A stretch of DNA of 64,000 nt from Flavobacterium noncentrifugens (GTDB lineage Bacteria > Bacteroidota > Bacteroidia > Flavobacteriales > Flavobacteriaceae), in contig NZ_FNEZ01000004.1 of NCBI RefSeq assembly GCF_900100375.1, positions 124,001 to 188,000 of the forward strand, read 5' to 3'. Below, in pieces: positions 45,098 to 54,810 of this stretch. A program made the position numbers and the translations under genes. Under the pieces are notes generated by a model. The model was not told the origin of the DNA. It searched no databases and worked only from the letters and a program-made list of their open reading frames with translations. Each line of letters opens with the position of its first letter. Within the stretch, counting starts at the first letter, position 1.

Positions 45098-47914
45098 ATG
45101 ACATCCGATTTAAAGAAAACCTTTTTGAAAATAATGAAGTGGTTCGGGATAACGATCGCGGGAATTTTATTGCTGATGTTTTTACTTCCCATGCTGTTTC
45201 CCGGAACAATTGCTTCCGAAGTAAAAAAAGTCGCCAATAAAAGTCTCGACGCCAAACTAAATTTCACCAAATCAAAGTTGTCGTTTTTTACGCATTTTCC
45301 GTCACTCACCGTTTCGCTTGACGATTTGTCGCTTACCGGTTCGGCACCATTTCGAAACGATACCTTATTAAAAGCCGATCAGGTTGCTTTTGGGATCAAT
45401 CTCAAAAGGCTGATTTTTAACAATGAAGTCAAAATTGACAAGCTTTATATTTCCGATGCATTTGTAAACGTCATGGTTAATACAAAAGGCGAAGCCAATT
45501 ACAATGTGTATATTGCTCCAAAAGACCAGCCGAAAGACTCGACAGATGAAGGAACGGCAATCAGGCTCGACCGAATCGATTTTGAAAACTGCCACATCAA
45601 ATACAACGACCGATCTGCAAAAATCCTTGTTGATGCGCACGGTTTCAATTATGTTGGAAAAGGCGATCTCAGCGAAGATGTGTTCGATCTGCAAACCGAT
45701 GCCGAGATTGATTCGCTTGATTTTTACTACGATAAAACGCCTTACCTCCAAAAGAAAAAACTGCACGCCGATTTGATCACGCGCATCAACACCAACGCGC
45801 TTTCTTTCATTCTTCAGAAAAACGAATTGCGGATCAACAAGTTGCCGCTTGAATTTACAGGTGTGTTTACCATTTTAAAAGACGGTTATAAAATCAATCT
45901 TGATGCAGCGTCACAAAACACAACCGTTGAAGATCTGGTTTCGGTTTTGCCGCCACAATACCAAACCTGGGCAGAAGATACTAAAATCAAAGGCCGCAGC
46001 GATTTACTGTTTACTTTTAAAGGCCGATACAACGCTTCCAAAAACCAAAAGCCCGATCTCGGATTTAAGTTTAAAGTGCGCGATGGCGGAATTGAATATA
46101 AAAAATCACCTGTTCCGCTGACTGATTTTAATATGGATTTATCGGCGATGATGCCTTCTCTGGATGTTAAAAAACTCACGCTTGACGTGAAAAATTTCGG
46201 ATTTAAACTCGGTGAAAAAGATTATTTCAACGCCGTTTTACAAACAAAAGGATTGTCTGAAATGAATGTCAATGCCAATATCAAAGGTGCGCTTGACCTA
46301 AAAACCCTTAACGCAGCCGTTGGAATTCCCGATTTCGACATGCGTGGAATTCTTAAAACAGATATTACTGCAAACGGAACTTACAGCGATTCCCTAAAGC
46401 TTTTTCCTAAAACCAAAGGCGGAATCAACCTGCAAGGCGGATGGATCAAAACCAAATATTATCCAAACCCGATTACGAACATTACTTTTGTGGCAAGCAT
46501 CCTGAACAATGCGGGAACTTTTCAGGATTTGAGCGTGGCTGTCACTCCGGCATCTTTTAAATTTGAAGGAAATCCGGTTTATGTGAATGCGGCGGTATCA
46601 GATTTTAGCGATATGGCATATAAGGCTAGGATTAAGGGCGAACTCAACGTGGGCAAGATTTACCAGGTATTTTCGCGAAAAGGCCTTGATGTTACTGGTT
46701 ATGCTAAAGCAGATCTTTCGCTGAACGGTAGGCAAAGCTATGCGACCACCGGACAATACAGCAAACTTGATAATAAAGGAACAATCATTTTAAAGAACAT
46801 CAAAACCACATCTGAGCTGTTTCCGAAAGCATTTGTGATCAATGAAGGTTTGTTCCGATTTCAGAATGAAAAAATGTGGTTCGAGAAATTTACGGCCAAT
46901 TATGGGAAATCTGATTTTGCGTTAAATGGATACTTACTAAATACGATCAATTACTTCCTGGAATCGCATGGCACGCTGAGCGGAAACTTCAACCTGAAGT
47001 CAAAACTGATCAATGTTGATGAATTCATGTCGCTCAAAGAAGGTGAAAATAAAGACCGCAAAGGCGATGTTGAAGTGGCGAAAGAAGAAAACCCGAAAAT
47101 GAGTGGAGTAGTGGCCGTGCCGAAAAACCTCAATGTTTCCCTGGTTACCAATGTGGATAAAGTCGAATACAACGGATTGGTGCTTAATGCGCTAGCCGGC
47201 AAAACCGGAATTTCAAAAGGGCAGCTGTACCTTGAAAATACGGTTTTTGACATTATTGGATGCAAAGTGGGCATCGATGCGAGATATGATGACGAAACGC
47301 CGTTGGCTGCAAACTTCGATGTTCATTTCCGTGCCAACGATTTTAGCGTAAAAAGAGCATATAATGAAATTCCGATGTTTCACGATATGGTTTCGGCTGC
47401 TGAAAAAACAGAAGGAATTATTTCGTTAGATTACCAGTTGAAAGGTGATATTGATGGAAATATGAGCCCGATATATGAATCGCTCGAAGGCGGAGGAACG
47501 ATCAATCTGAGGGATGTAAAAGTTACAGGATTAAAACTGTTTGGCAGCGTGAGCGAGAAAACAGGGCAGGACGGACTCAACAATCCGCAGATGAAAGGCA
47601 TTGACATCAAAACAACGATTAACAACAATCTGATCCATATTGAAGATTTTACCTTCAAAGTTTCGGCGTTCAGGCCAACAATTAAAGGAACAACAAGTTT
47701 TGACGGATTGCTCGATTTGAAATTGAGGCTCGGTTTGCCGCCTTTGGGATTAATCGGAATTCCGATTGTGATCACCGGAACGCACGAAAAGCCCGAAATC
47801 AAAGTCTTCAGCAAAACCGGAAAAGAAATCCTCGATGCCGAATACAATACGAAAACCAATAAAGTCGTGAAAAAAGACAGGCGGAAAAATCCGGAACCTG
47901 AAACTAAAAAATAA
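45098..47914 (+). CDS. AsmA-family inner-membrane protein
   Basis: This 938-residue protein has one N-terminal membrane helix (IAGILLLMFLLPMLFPG, about 20-37). A long periplasmic beta-rich part follows, with the AsmA N-terminal pattern NKSLDAKLNFTKSKLSFF and SLTVSLDDLSLTG, then an AsmA-C-like region near the end (GLKLFGSVSEKT, LRLGLPPLGLIGIPIVITGT). AsmA-like proteins belong to the repeating-beta-groove superfamily linked with phospholipid transport between the membranes. That role here is inferred from family. The end is Lys/Arg-rich. It is monocistronic with a bidirectional terminator. Confidence 0.88.
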   Translation: MTSDLKKTFLKIMKWFGITIAGILLLMFLLPMLFPGTIASEVKKVANKSLDAKLNFTKSKLSFFTHFPSLTVSLDDLSLTGSAPFRNDTLLKADQVAFGINLKRLIFNNEVKIDKLYISDAFVNVMVNTKGEANYNVYIAPKDQPKDSTDEGTAIRLDRIDFENCHIKYNDRSAKILVDAHGFNYVGKGDLSEDVFDLQTDAEIDSLDFYYDKTPYLQKKKLHADLITRINTNALSFILQKNELRINKLPLEFTGVFTILKDGYKINLDAASQNTTVEDLVSVLPPQYQTWAEDTKIKGRSDLLFTFKGRYNASKNQKPDLGFKFKVRDGGIEYKKSPVPLTDFNMDLSAMMPSLDVKKLTLDVKNFGFKLGEKDYFNAVLQTKGLSEMNVNANIKGALDLKTLNAAVGIPDFDMRGILKTDITANGTYSDSLKLFPKTKGGINLQGGWIKTKYYPNPITNITFVASILNNAGTFQDLSVAVTPASFKFEGNPVYVNAAVSDFSDMAYKARIKGELNVGKIYQVFSRKGLDVTGYAKADLSLNGRQSYATTGQYSKLDNKGTIILKNIKTTSELFPKAFVINEGLFRFQNEKMWFEKFTANYGKSDFALNGYLLNTINYFLESHGTLSGNFNLKSKLINVDEFMSLKEGENKDRKGDVEVAKEENPKMSGVVAVPKNLNVSLVTNVDKVEYNGLVLNALAGKTGISKGQLYLENTVFDIIGCKVGIDARYDDETPLAANFDVHFRANDFSVKRAYNEIPMFHDMVSAAEKTEGIISLDYQLKGDIDGNMSPIYESLEGGGTINLRDVKVTGLKLFGSVSEKTGQDGLNNPQMKGIDIKTTINNNLIHIEDFTFKVSAFRPTIKGTTSFDGLLDLKLRLGLPPLGLIGIPIVITGTHEKPEIKVFSKTGKEILDAEYNTKTNKVVKKDRRKNPEPETKK

Positions 47915-47945
47915 AAAAGGCTGCTCTTTCGGGCAGCCTTTTTCA
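47915..47945. terminator. Bidirectional terminator between convergent genes
   Basis: AAAAGGCTGC (47915-47924) pairs with GCAGCCTTTT (47933-47942), with an A run before and a T run after. It serves the AsmA-like gene and the T9SS cargo gene. Confidence 0.88.
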
Positions 47946-47959
47946 TATCAGAAAATAAA

Positions 47960-49120
47960 TTATTCCTTGATGATTTTAATCGTTTTCGTCATGTTATCTG
48001 AATTGACTTTTACGATGTAAGCCCCTTTTGAAAGCCCTGAAAAGTCTACATCACCTGTAACAGCATTGATGTTTTTCGCTTTTACTTCCTGTCCTAAAAG
48101 ATTGTAAACTGACACAGCTGAAATATTGCTTGCCGCAGCAAAATGCAATACGTCTTTAACAGGATTTGGATAATATGCAAAAGCCTTATTGTCAAAGGCA
48201 GTCGTAGCCAAAGCCGTATCTAAACTAATGTCGTCGATTTGAATGTACCCTTGGTCGGCATCAGACAAACTATGAAACCCTACATAATATACCCCGCTGG
48301 TTTGAGGTGTAAAATTCACAGTAGCTTCGTCATAAGGATCATCAAAACTTGTGATCATGTTGTCAAAAACCAAAAGCGGCTCAGTGCTCATGGCTGTAGA
48401 AGAGGCTTCAGCGCCGAAATTCACTTCCAGATGTTCTACATAATCAAACAAGCCCAATCCGCTGCGGTATTTGAATTTTAAGTTGTAGGCCACACCGCCG
48501 GTAAGGTTTAAACCAGGCGTAAATGCCCAGTCATCGCCAGGTAATTCAGAATCATACGTGTAAAGCAAACTATAAGTTCCTGAATCAGATGGAACATCAC
48601 TTTGTACCGCCCAGCCCGAATCCTCGCCGCCATTGACATCTTCATAAGTAAAGCAACTGATGTTTTCATCAAATTCAAATCCGCCTGTAAATGGAATATC
48701 GAGAGGTTCGCAAATAGGCGCTGTTCCGCAGGTTACGATACGCGCTCTTTCGTCATCGCTATCGGCGCATTCCGCGTTATCGTGCAGGTAAAAACGAATG
48801 ATGCCTGAAATTGTTGCTGTCCATTCGGCACTGCCTTCACCAGATGCATAAACAACGGTTCCAGCTTCATCGCTAATGGTCACAAAATCAGTTGAAAGGT
48901 CACTCGAAAAAGTATAATTCACACCTTCTGTAACCTGGACAAACGAGTATTCGCCACTGTAACAATCTCCCGCAATCGTATTTGGAAAGCTGTCGCAGCG
49001 CGGGGTAAAAGTCTCGATTGGATATTGGCCGTTTGCCGCTTCAAGGCACTGCGCCTGTAAAGCTGGAGAGAAGCAAAGCATTAGCAAAGCCACACTGGTT
49101 TTAAGTAATTTTTTTTTCAT
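47960..49120 (-). CDS. Secreted T9SS cargo protein of unknown function
   Basis: This 386-residue protein has a signal peptide (MLCFSPALQAQ). A Cys-containing N-terminal beta domain (about 25-135) looks like a pre-peptidase-type sandwich (SGEYSFVQVTEGVNYTFSSD). The next part (about 140-305) resembles the choice-of-anchor J/MAM-like fold (GGFEFDENISCFTYED, YIQIDDISLDT). The last ~75 residues are a type A T9SS sorting domain (AYYPNPVKDVLHF, GAYIVKVNSDNMTKTIKIIK). There are no catalytic motifs, so an adhesin or surface-layer role is possible. It is monocistronic. Confidence 0.8.
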   Translation of the reverse strand: MKKKLLKTSVALLMLCFSPALQAQCLEAANGQYPIETFTPRCDSFPNTIAGDCYSGEYSFVQVTEGVNYTFSSDLSTDFVTISDEAGTVVYASGEGSAEWTATISGIIRFYLHDNAECADSDDERARIVTCGTAPICEPLDIPFTGGFEFDENISCFTYEDVNGGEDSGWAVQSDVPSDSGTYSLLYTYDSELPGDDWAFTPGLNLTGGVAYNLKFKYRSGLGLFDYVEHLEVNFGAEASSTAMSTEPLLVFDNMITSFDDPYDEATVNFTPQTSGVYYVGFHSLSDADQGYIQIDDISLDTALATTAFDNKAFAYYPNPVKDVLHFAAASNISAVSVYNLLGQEVKAKNINAVTGDVDFSGLSKGAYIVKVNSDNMTKTIKIIKE

Positions 49121-49330
49121 GTGTAAGATAATTTTAGTTTAATTGCTAATATACGATTATCAGATTCGAATTCTAAGCGTATGTAAATTTTTTTTACTAT
49201 ATAAAGCGGCACACCGATAATTTTTTAAGTGCGCAAAACACGGCCATACATGTTAATATTGTAATTTCTTAGTGCTAAATTGTACGGATGCCATGTGGTT
49301 TCTGAGTACTTTTAAAAAAAATAAAATACT

Positions 49331-50884
49331 ATGAAATATTTAAAGTTTAGCCTACGAACTATATTATTTGCCTTAATCTTTATTGCGATTTCCTGTAAAA
49401 AACAAAATGAAAACTCCGGGGGATCAGATTCGAAATTTGCAATTGACAGCACAAAAATTGGTGCCTTTTTTAACAAATATCCCGATTTCAAACCTTACAA
49501 TTCTGAGATAAAAGCTTTGTATAAAAAACACAATTACCAATATGTCTGGTATGACGACGATGGCAGGAACGATTTTGCCGAAGTGCTATACAACAAGGCT
49601 TCACAGCTCGATGTTGAAGGCGTTCCAGTAGATTTGCCTTACAAACAGGATTTTGAAACGCTGTTTTCTGAAGACAGAAGCAAGCCCGACCTGAACAATG
49701 AACTTCTGATCAGTTCGATGTATTTTTTTTATGCAAAAAAAGTGTATGCAGGCCTTGATCCTCAGCAGAGCAAGCAATTGGGCTGGTATTTGCCAAGGGA
49801 AAAATCATCTTACGTGGATTATCTTGATGCATTGATGAAAGACAGCGATCTGATCAAAAAAGATGAAAAAGAACTTATCGGCCAATATTACAACCTTAGA
49901 AAAGGCCTGGGTCATTATCGCGACATTCAAAAGAAAGGCGGCTGGGGAACAATTGCTTTAACAGATGGTGTAAAATCGCTTAAAAGCGGAGACAATTCTC
50001 CGGCTGTTGCAGCACTCAGGAAAAGATTGTTTTTGTCGGGAGATTTGGCTTCCGATGATGGCAGTACTGTTTTTGATGCTGCATTACTCGAAGGAGTTCG
50101 CAAATATCAAACTAGACAACATCTTAAAAATGAAGATTTTGTAAGTTCAGCAATGATTGCAGACTTGAATATTCCTGTTGAAGAGCGCATTAAAACCATC
50201 ATTGTAAATATGGAACGCTGCCGATGGATCGCACCGGATTATGCCGATGCAAAAGAATACATCGCTGTCAATATTCCGTCATACAGTTTAAGATATGTGC
50301 GTGACGGAAAACCAATTCTGGAATCTAATGTAGTGGTTGGAAAAGAACTCAATAAAACAGTCGTTTTCAGCGGAATGATGAGTTATATTGTATTTAGTCC
50401 GTATTGGAATATCCCAAAAAGCATTATCGAAAAAGAAATCAAACCTGGAATTGCCAAGGATAAAAATTATCTCCAAAAGCACAATATGGAATACCACAAC
50501 AATTCGATCAGGCAAAAACCCGGCGACCAGAATTCGCTTGGATTAATTAAATTCATGTTTCCAAATTCCAACAATATTTATTTGCATGATACACCGGCAA
50601 AAGGATTATTCAGTAAAGATGCGCGTGCTTTAAGCCATGGATGCGTTCGTGTTGAAAAAGCCCGTGATATGGCAGTTTTAATTTTGGATAACGACAAGAA
50701 CTGGAATGCCAAAAAAGTCGATGAAGCCATGCATTCAGGCAAAGAACAAAATTATACGCTCAAGCGAAAAATTCCGGTTTACATTGCATATTTTACAGCA
50801 CGCGCAGATGAAAACGGAAATGTGAGCTTTTACAATGACATTTACAAACGCGATGCACATTTGGCTGGAATGCTTTACAAATAA
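49331..50884 (+). CDS. YcbB-like L,D-transpeptidase lipoprotein
   Basis: This 517-residue protein has a lipoprotein signal ending FIAISC followed by KKQNEN. The order is a scaffold domain, a peptidoglycan-binding domain at about 215-275 (GDNSPAVAALRKRLFLSGD), and the YkuD catalytic domain at about 310-470 with LSHGCVRVEKARD (nucleophile Cys438). This is the arrangement of E. coli YcbB/LdtD. It forms 3-3 cross-links in peptidoglycan, or removes or attaches partners, in the periplasm. It is monocistronic with a good terminator 20 bases after the stop. Confidence 0.92.
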   Translation: MKYLKFSLRTILFALIFIAISCKKQNENSGGSDSKFAIDSTKIGAFFNKYPDFKPYNSEIKALYKKHNYQYVWYDDDGRNDFAEVLYNKASQLDVEGVPVDLPYKQDFETLFSEDRSKPDLNNELLISSMYFFYAKKVYAGLDPQQSKQLGWYLPREKSSYVDYLDALMKDSDLIKKDEKELIGQYYNLRKGLGHYRDIQKKGGWGTIALTDGVKSLKSGDNSPAVAALRKRLFLSGDLASDDGSTVFDAALLEGVRKYQTRQHLKNEDFVSSAMIADLNIPVEERIKTIIVNMERCRWIAPDYADAKEYIAVNIPSYSLRYVRDGKPILESNVVVGKELNKTVVFSGMMSYIVFSPYWNIPKSIIEKEIKPGIAKDKNYLQKHNMEYHNNSIRQKPGDQNSLGLIKFMFPNSNNIYLHDTPAKGLFSKDARALSHGCVRVEKARDMAVLILDNDKNWNAKKVDEAMHSGKEQNYTLKRKIPVYIAYFTARADENGNVSFYNDIYKRDAHLAGMLYK

Positions 50885-50903
50885 TAATTTATTTATAAAA
50901 ATC

Positions 50904-50932
50904 AAACGGCTCATAATTAGAGCCGTTTTTTA
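50904..50932 (+). terminator. Terminator of the L,D-transpeptidase gene
   Basis: AAACGGCTC (50904-50912) pairs with GAGCCGTTT (50920-50928), followed by T-rich sequence. Confidence 0.88.
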
Positions 50933-51074
50933 TTTATCATACAAATTGAATATCAATCTGAAATCAGCTAAAAACGGCTTTTTCAAATAAAAACAAATAT
51001 TTAATTTAAACTATAATATATATTATGTAAAATAGAATGTTTCAGATACTACTTTCATTTCCCTATAAATCATA

Positions 51075-51103
51075 AAAAAACACCGTTGTATGACGGTGTT
51101 TTT
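51075..51103 (-). terminator. Terminator of the DUF2911 gene
   Basis: AACACCGT (51079-51086) pairs with ACGGTGTT (51093-51100); on the minus strand a run of T follows. It lies about 25 bases after the DUF2911 stop. Confidence 0.85.
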
Positions 51104-51125
51104 CATATAATCTTTAAATCTTGAA

Positions 51126-51632
51126 TTATTTAATCTTCAACGGAATATTCCATTTTTCCCAACTCAAAGTCACATTGTCTTTATTAATTGTATAAACCAG
51201 TTTTTCAATGCTTTCTGTTGCAGCTTGCGGTTTCAGTTTTACACGCAACTGGTCTTTTTTCTGGTCATAATCATACGAACCCCATTGCCTAAATTCCTTG
51301 TTAAAAATAACAATGACTTCAGATTTATTCGGGATCAGGAAAAAAGAATATTTTCCAGCCGGTAATTTTTGCCCTTCTACAGTTAGTTCTTTATCGGTTT
51401 CAAATGTTGTAGCTTCGTTTGCCCCGGCACGCCAGACTTTGTCAAACGGAACAAGTTCACCCCAAATTGGACGGCCTTTTACAGACGGGCTTCCATAATT
51501 GATCGTAATGCTAGCACCATTGATTTTCCCAGTTGCCGTTTCTGCCGGGCTTGCTTTCTTTTCCTGTGCAAATCCCAATGTTGTAGCCGTAAATGCGACA
51601 ACCATCGCGCAAATTTTAAATGTACTTTTCAT
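51126..51632 (-). CDS. DUF2911 exported protein
   Basis: This protein has 168 residues from the ATG at 51632, which starts a clean signal peptide (KICAMVVAFTATTLGFAQ); a longer frame to 51698 would place extra residues before it. The DUF2911 pattern is clear: INYGSPSVKGRPIWGELVPF, VWRAGANEATTFETDKEL, LPAGKYSFFLIPNKSE and WGSYDYDQKKDQLRV. The family is common in Bacteroidota and its function is unknown. It is a compact periplasmic beta protein standing alone. Confidence 0.88.
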   Translation of the reverse strand: MKSTFKICAMVVAFTATTLGFAQEKKASPAETATGKINGASITINYGSPSVKGRPIWGELVPFDKVWRAGANEATTFETDKELTVEGQKLPAGKYSFFLIPNKSEVIVIFNKEFRQWGSYDYDQKKDQLRVKLKPQAATESIEKLVYTINKDNVTLSWEKWNIPLKIK

Positions 51633-51773
51633 AAGTTGTTGGTTTGTAATTATTTTAATGTTTAAAGATAAATCAAACATCAAAAGCAATTCGCGCATTT
51701 ATAATACATTTAACAAGAACATTTTGAAGAAAATACAAATCGCCTAAAAGCCATAATTTATGCGTTTCGAACC

Positions 51774-51804
51774 TTGTGAGATTTGGCAATATCAATTATA
51801 TTTA
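51774..51804 (+). promoter_or_regulatory. Candidate promoter of the DUF294 gene
   Basis: TTG at 51774-51776 and TATATTTA at 51797-51804 are 20 bases apart, close to the Bacteroidota -33/-7 layout. This places transcription start near 51812 and supports the ATG at 51830 over the in-frame GTG at 51776. Confidence 0.4.
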
Positions 51805-51829
51805 CGAATCATTAAGACCTGAATTTGCT

Positions 51830-53749
51830 ATGAATGTCATCGCTGAGCGCATTGCCGATTTCCTCAAACAATACCCGCCGTTTAACAATTTGTCAATTGA
51901 AGAACTGACAATTGTGGCCACGAGCATTCGTGTAGTAAACATCGAGAAACACAAGACTTTGTTCCGAATTAACGATGTATTGCACGATAGTTTTTATGTT
52001 GTTGCTTCAGGTGTGATCAATTTGTCCGTAATTTCAGATGCCGAAGAAACGCTTTTAAACAAATGTGTTGAAGGTGATGTTTTTGGATTGCGCCCGTTTT
52101 TTGCCAAAAACAATTATATGATGACGGCAAAAGCGCGTGAAGAAAGCGTGGTTTATGCGATTCCAATTGATACGTTCCGTCCGTTTGTTGCTAAAAATGC
52201 AGAGGTTTTAAATTTTCTTCTTGAAAGTTTCGCCAACAATTCAAACAATCCCGAAGACCGCCAGAACAAAGGAAAACTACTCTCCGATCACGTCGTTTAC
52301 ACCGGTGGATCACAATCGGAAATGCAGTATTTCCAGTCGTTGACTTACAACAAAATGCCATTGAAATCTTTTGTAAATACTACTGTCAGAGATGCAGCAC
52401 AACTGATGACCGACAATTTAATGGACAATCTAATCATAGTCGATAACAACCATTTTCCTGTCGGAATCGTAACAGATAGCGACATGCGTTCCAAAATTGC
52501 GACCGGCCGCGTTCCAATTACGGCAACTGTTGATAAGATCATGGCCGCTCCTGTCCTTGCCGTTCCCGAAAACGTATCATTGGCAGAAGCACAATTATTG
52601 ATTTTAAAATACAATGTCAGCCACTTGTGCGTCACCCAGGACGGCTCCGATAAATCTGAAATTAAAGGTATTATATCTGAACACGATCTTATTGTGGCAC
52701 AAGCAAGTAACCCTGGTGTTTTAATCAAGGAAATTAAACGTTCCCAGGACGCAAAAGACCTGAAAAAGATTCGTGCGAAATTGTCGGATATGATTCAGAC
52801 ATCCATCAATAAAAACATTCCCCTTTCGCATATTTCGAATATCGCAGGGGAAATTAATCTGGCACTTATCAAACGTTCTGTCGAGTTGGCAATCTTGGAT
52901 ATGGGTTCGCCTCCTGCCCGATTTGCATGGTTAAGCATCGGAAGCCAAGGCAGAAAAGAGCAATTGTTACTCACAGACCAGGACAGTATTTTGGTTTTTG
53001 AAGATGTCGCCCCTGAAAAGTACCGCGATGTTAAAGATTACTTTTTAAAACTTGCCAAACGCGCGACTTCCACACTCGAAAAAATCGGTTATCCATATTG
53101 CCCAAACGTACACATGGCAAGTAACATTCTTTGGTGTAAATCGCTGTCAGACTGGACCAAACAATATGAAAACTGGATCAATACTCCGGGTGAAAAAAGC
53201 AACGAGATCAGCAGTATATTTTTCGATTACGAAATTGCTTTCGGAGAAATAAAAATTGAAGAAGCGATTACCGATGTCATTTTCAGGAATGCTTCAAGAG
53301 GCAAATTGTTCTTCGATTACCTCGGAAATGACGCATTAAGGAAGCCGCCACCATTGAGTTTTTTCAAAAAATTCAATGTTGAGGAAGAAGGCGCGAACGA
53401 AAATAAATTCGACATCAAAACCCGTGCATTAATGCCACTAATCGATGGCGCACGATTGTTTTGTTTAAGCTTGAACATCAAAGGAATCAACAATACTTAT
53501 TTGCGTTTCAAACAATTGGCAATGACCGATCCGCGGCATTCAGAAATTTACCTGAACTGTGCAGAAGCGTTCGTAATATTGTCGAAAATCCGAACCGTGG
53601 AAGGTTTAAAAACCGAATCTGACGGACAGTTCATCAATCTCGAAGAGCTGTCAAAAGTCGACCGCGAAAAACTAAAAAATGCGCTTGCGCCAATGAAAGA
53701 TCTTGAGGAACTGATCAAAGCCAGGTTTCAACTGACCCAATTTTCATAA
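51830..53749 (+). CDS. CNB-CBS-DUF294 nucleotidyltransferase-like signalling protein
   Basis: This protein has 639 residues from the ATG at 51830. Domain order: a cyclic-nucleotide-binding-like domain (about 15-130, FYVVASGVINLSVISDAEET), two CBS domains (about 165-300, MDNLIIVDNNHFPVGIVTDS and KGIISEHDL), the DUF294 nucleotidyltransferase-like domain with GSQGRKEQ and TDQDSILVF (about 365-395), and a C-terminal helical DUF294 domain. Such proteins sense nucleotides and often sit next to acetyl-CoA synthetase and acetate uptake genes with an exonuclease-like partner. The partner follows two bases downstream. The target is unknown. Confidence 0.9.
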   Translation: MNVIAERIADFLKQYPPFNNLSIEELTIVATSIRVVNIEKHKTLFRINDVLHDSFYVVASGVINLSVISDAEETLLNKCVEGDVFGLRPFFAKNNYMMTAKAREESVVYAIPIDTFRPFVAKNAEVLNFLLESFANNSNNPEDRQNKGKLLSDHVVYTGGSQSEMQYFQSLTYNKMPLKSFVNTTVRDAAQLMTDNLMDNLIIVDNNHFPVGIVTDSDMRSKIATGRVPITATVDKIMAAPVLAVPENVSLAEAQLLILKYNVSHLCVTQDGSDKSEIKGIISEHDLIVAQASNPGVLIKEIKRSQDAKDLKKIRAKLSDMIQTSINKNIPLSHISNIAGEINLALIKRSVELAILDMGSPPARFAWLSIGSQGRKEQLLLTDQDSILVFEDVAPEKYRDVKDYFLKLAKRATSTLEKIGYPYCPNVHMASNILWCKSLSDWTKQYENWINTPGEKSNEISSIFFDYEIAFGEIKIEEAITDVIFRNASRGKLFFDYLGNDALRKPPPLSFFKKFNVEEEGANENKFDIKTRALMPLIDGARLFCLSLNIKGINNTYLRFKQLAMTDPRHSEIYLNCAEAFVILSKIRTVEGLKTESDGQFINLEELSKVDREKLKNALAPMKDLEELIKARFQLTQFS

Positions 53750-53751
53750 TT

Positions 53752-54345
53752 ATGTTTGACTGGATTAAAAATATCAATAAGGATTATCCCGAATTTTACA
53801 AGAATTACATTTCAAAGTTTGAGAAAAAATCACCGCGGATTGTAGTCTTAAGCCTTGATACAACTGGATTGGATCCTGAAAAAGATGTGATCTTGTCTTT
53901 TGGCGCGGTCGGAATCCAAAATAATAGTATTCTCGTCAGCGATAATTTTGAGATTGTGCTTTTACAATATAAATATTTGCACGATAACGGACTTTCGAAT
54001 GAATTCATCATCGAAAGCAAGCAGCCAAAACTTGGCGAACGCGAAGGTGTTCAGGCTTTTATCGAATACATAGGAAATGCCGTTTTAGTTGGTCATCGCA
54101 TTCATTTTGATGTCGCGATGATCAACGAAGCGCTTGTGAAAATGGATTGCGGCAGATTGAAAAATGAAGCACTCGACGTCGAGATTATGCACCAGAAACT
54201 TACCGACAATTTTGACAAATCGGTTTCTGTTGATGAATTACTGAACATTTACAAAGTATCAAAAAGCGACCGATATTCTTCAGCTGAAGATGCTTACAAT
54301 ATGGCGCTATTATTTTTAAAACTCAAGGCAAGATTGGGTCTATAA
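53752..54345 (+). CDS. DnaQ-like 3'-5' exonuclease-fold protein with degenerate active site
   Basis: This 197-residue protein has an RNase H-like DEDD fold. The region LSLDTTGLDPEKDVILSFGA aligns with FDTETTGL of active enzymes but has Ser-x-Asp where Asp-x-Glu is expected. VGHRIHFDVAMIN keeps the ExoII Asp. In the ExoIII motif, RYSSAEDA has Tyr in place of the catalytic His and keeps the Asp. Two of the four to five key residues therefore differ, and catalysis may be weak or lost. It is translationally linked with the DUF294 protein (two-base gap) and overlaps by six bases the convergent phosphopantetheinyl transferase gene. A regulatory or structural role beside DUF294 is possible. Confidence 0.82.
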   Translation: MFDWIKNINKDYPEFYKNYISKFEKKSPRIVVLSLDTTGLDPEKDVILSFGAVGIQNNSILVSDNFEIVLLQYKYLHDNGLSNEFIIESKQPKLGEREGVQAFIEYIGNAVLVGHRIHFDVAMINEALVKMDCGRLKNEALDVEIMHQKLTDNFDKSVSVDELLNIYKVSKSDRYSSAEDAYNMALLFLKLKARLGL

Positions 54346-54810
54346 AATAGAAATGATTTGCTCAAAACGGCCGTGATTGCTAATAGAAACTGGTTTTTTA
54401 TTCAAGAATGGTATTCCGTTTTCTTTGGTAATTCCATTCCTGTTTTCGAGGTGAATTATGGCATCAAAATCGGATTTTTGGCAAACAGCAATCGAAGAAA
54501 TCCTTTCATCTGAAAAATCTGTTTTAGTAAAATACACTTGATTTTCAAATGACACTTTCCCGAAATCAGAATCTTCATCTGAACATTCAAATTTCATCGG
54601 ATGAAATAATCGAACGTTGCTTTCCCGATTCCAGATTTTATATGCCGCTTCTTTCCTACTCCACAATTCCCAGACTTTAACCTCAGGATTTTCCGAATTT
54701 AAAATTTGCAAATGTTCCTTTTCAGTAAAAATTTTTTGTAGAAAACCGTTGCGTTTCCAGTTGCTTTCTTTCTGGGCTAAAGCCAGATCTACAACATCGT
54801 TCCCGATCAT
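54340..54810 (-). CDS. 4'-phosphopantetheinyl transferase of the type III PKS operon
   Basis: This 156-residue protein is of the short AcpS-like/Sfp-like type. It has MIGNDVVDLALAQ at the start (metal-binding Asp) and WELWSRKEAAYKIW (the WxxKEA motif), both diagnostic. It attaches phosphopantetheine from CoA to an acyl carrier protein. The ACP gene is directly upstream and overlaps it by four bases (ATGA), so this is the dedicated activating enzyme of that ACP. It is the last gene of the eight-gene operon and overlaps the convergent exonuclease-like gene at the stop. Confidence 0.85.
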   Translation of the reverse strand: MIGNDVVDLALAQKESNWKRNGFLQKIFTEKEHLQILNSENPEVKVWELWSRKEAAYKIWNRESNVRLFHPMKFECSDEDSDFGKVSFENQVYFTKTDFSDERISSIAVCQKSDFDAIIHLENRNGITKENGIPFLNKKPVSISNHGRFEQIISIL

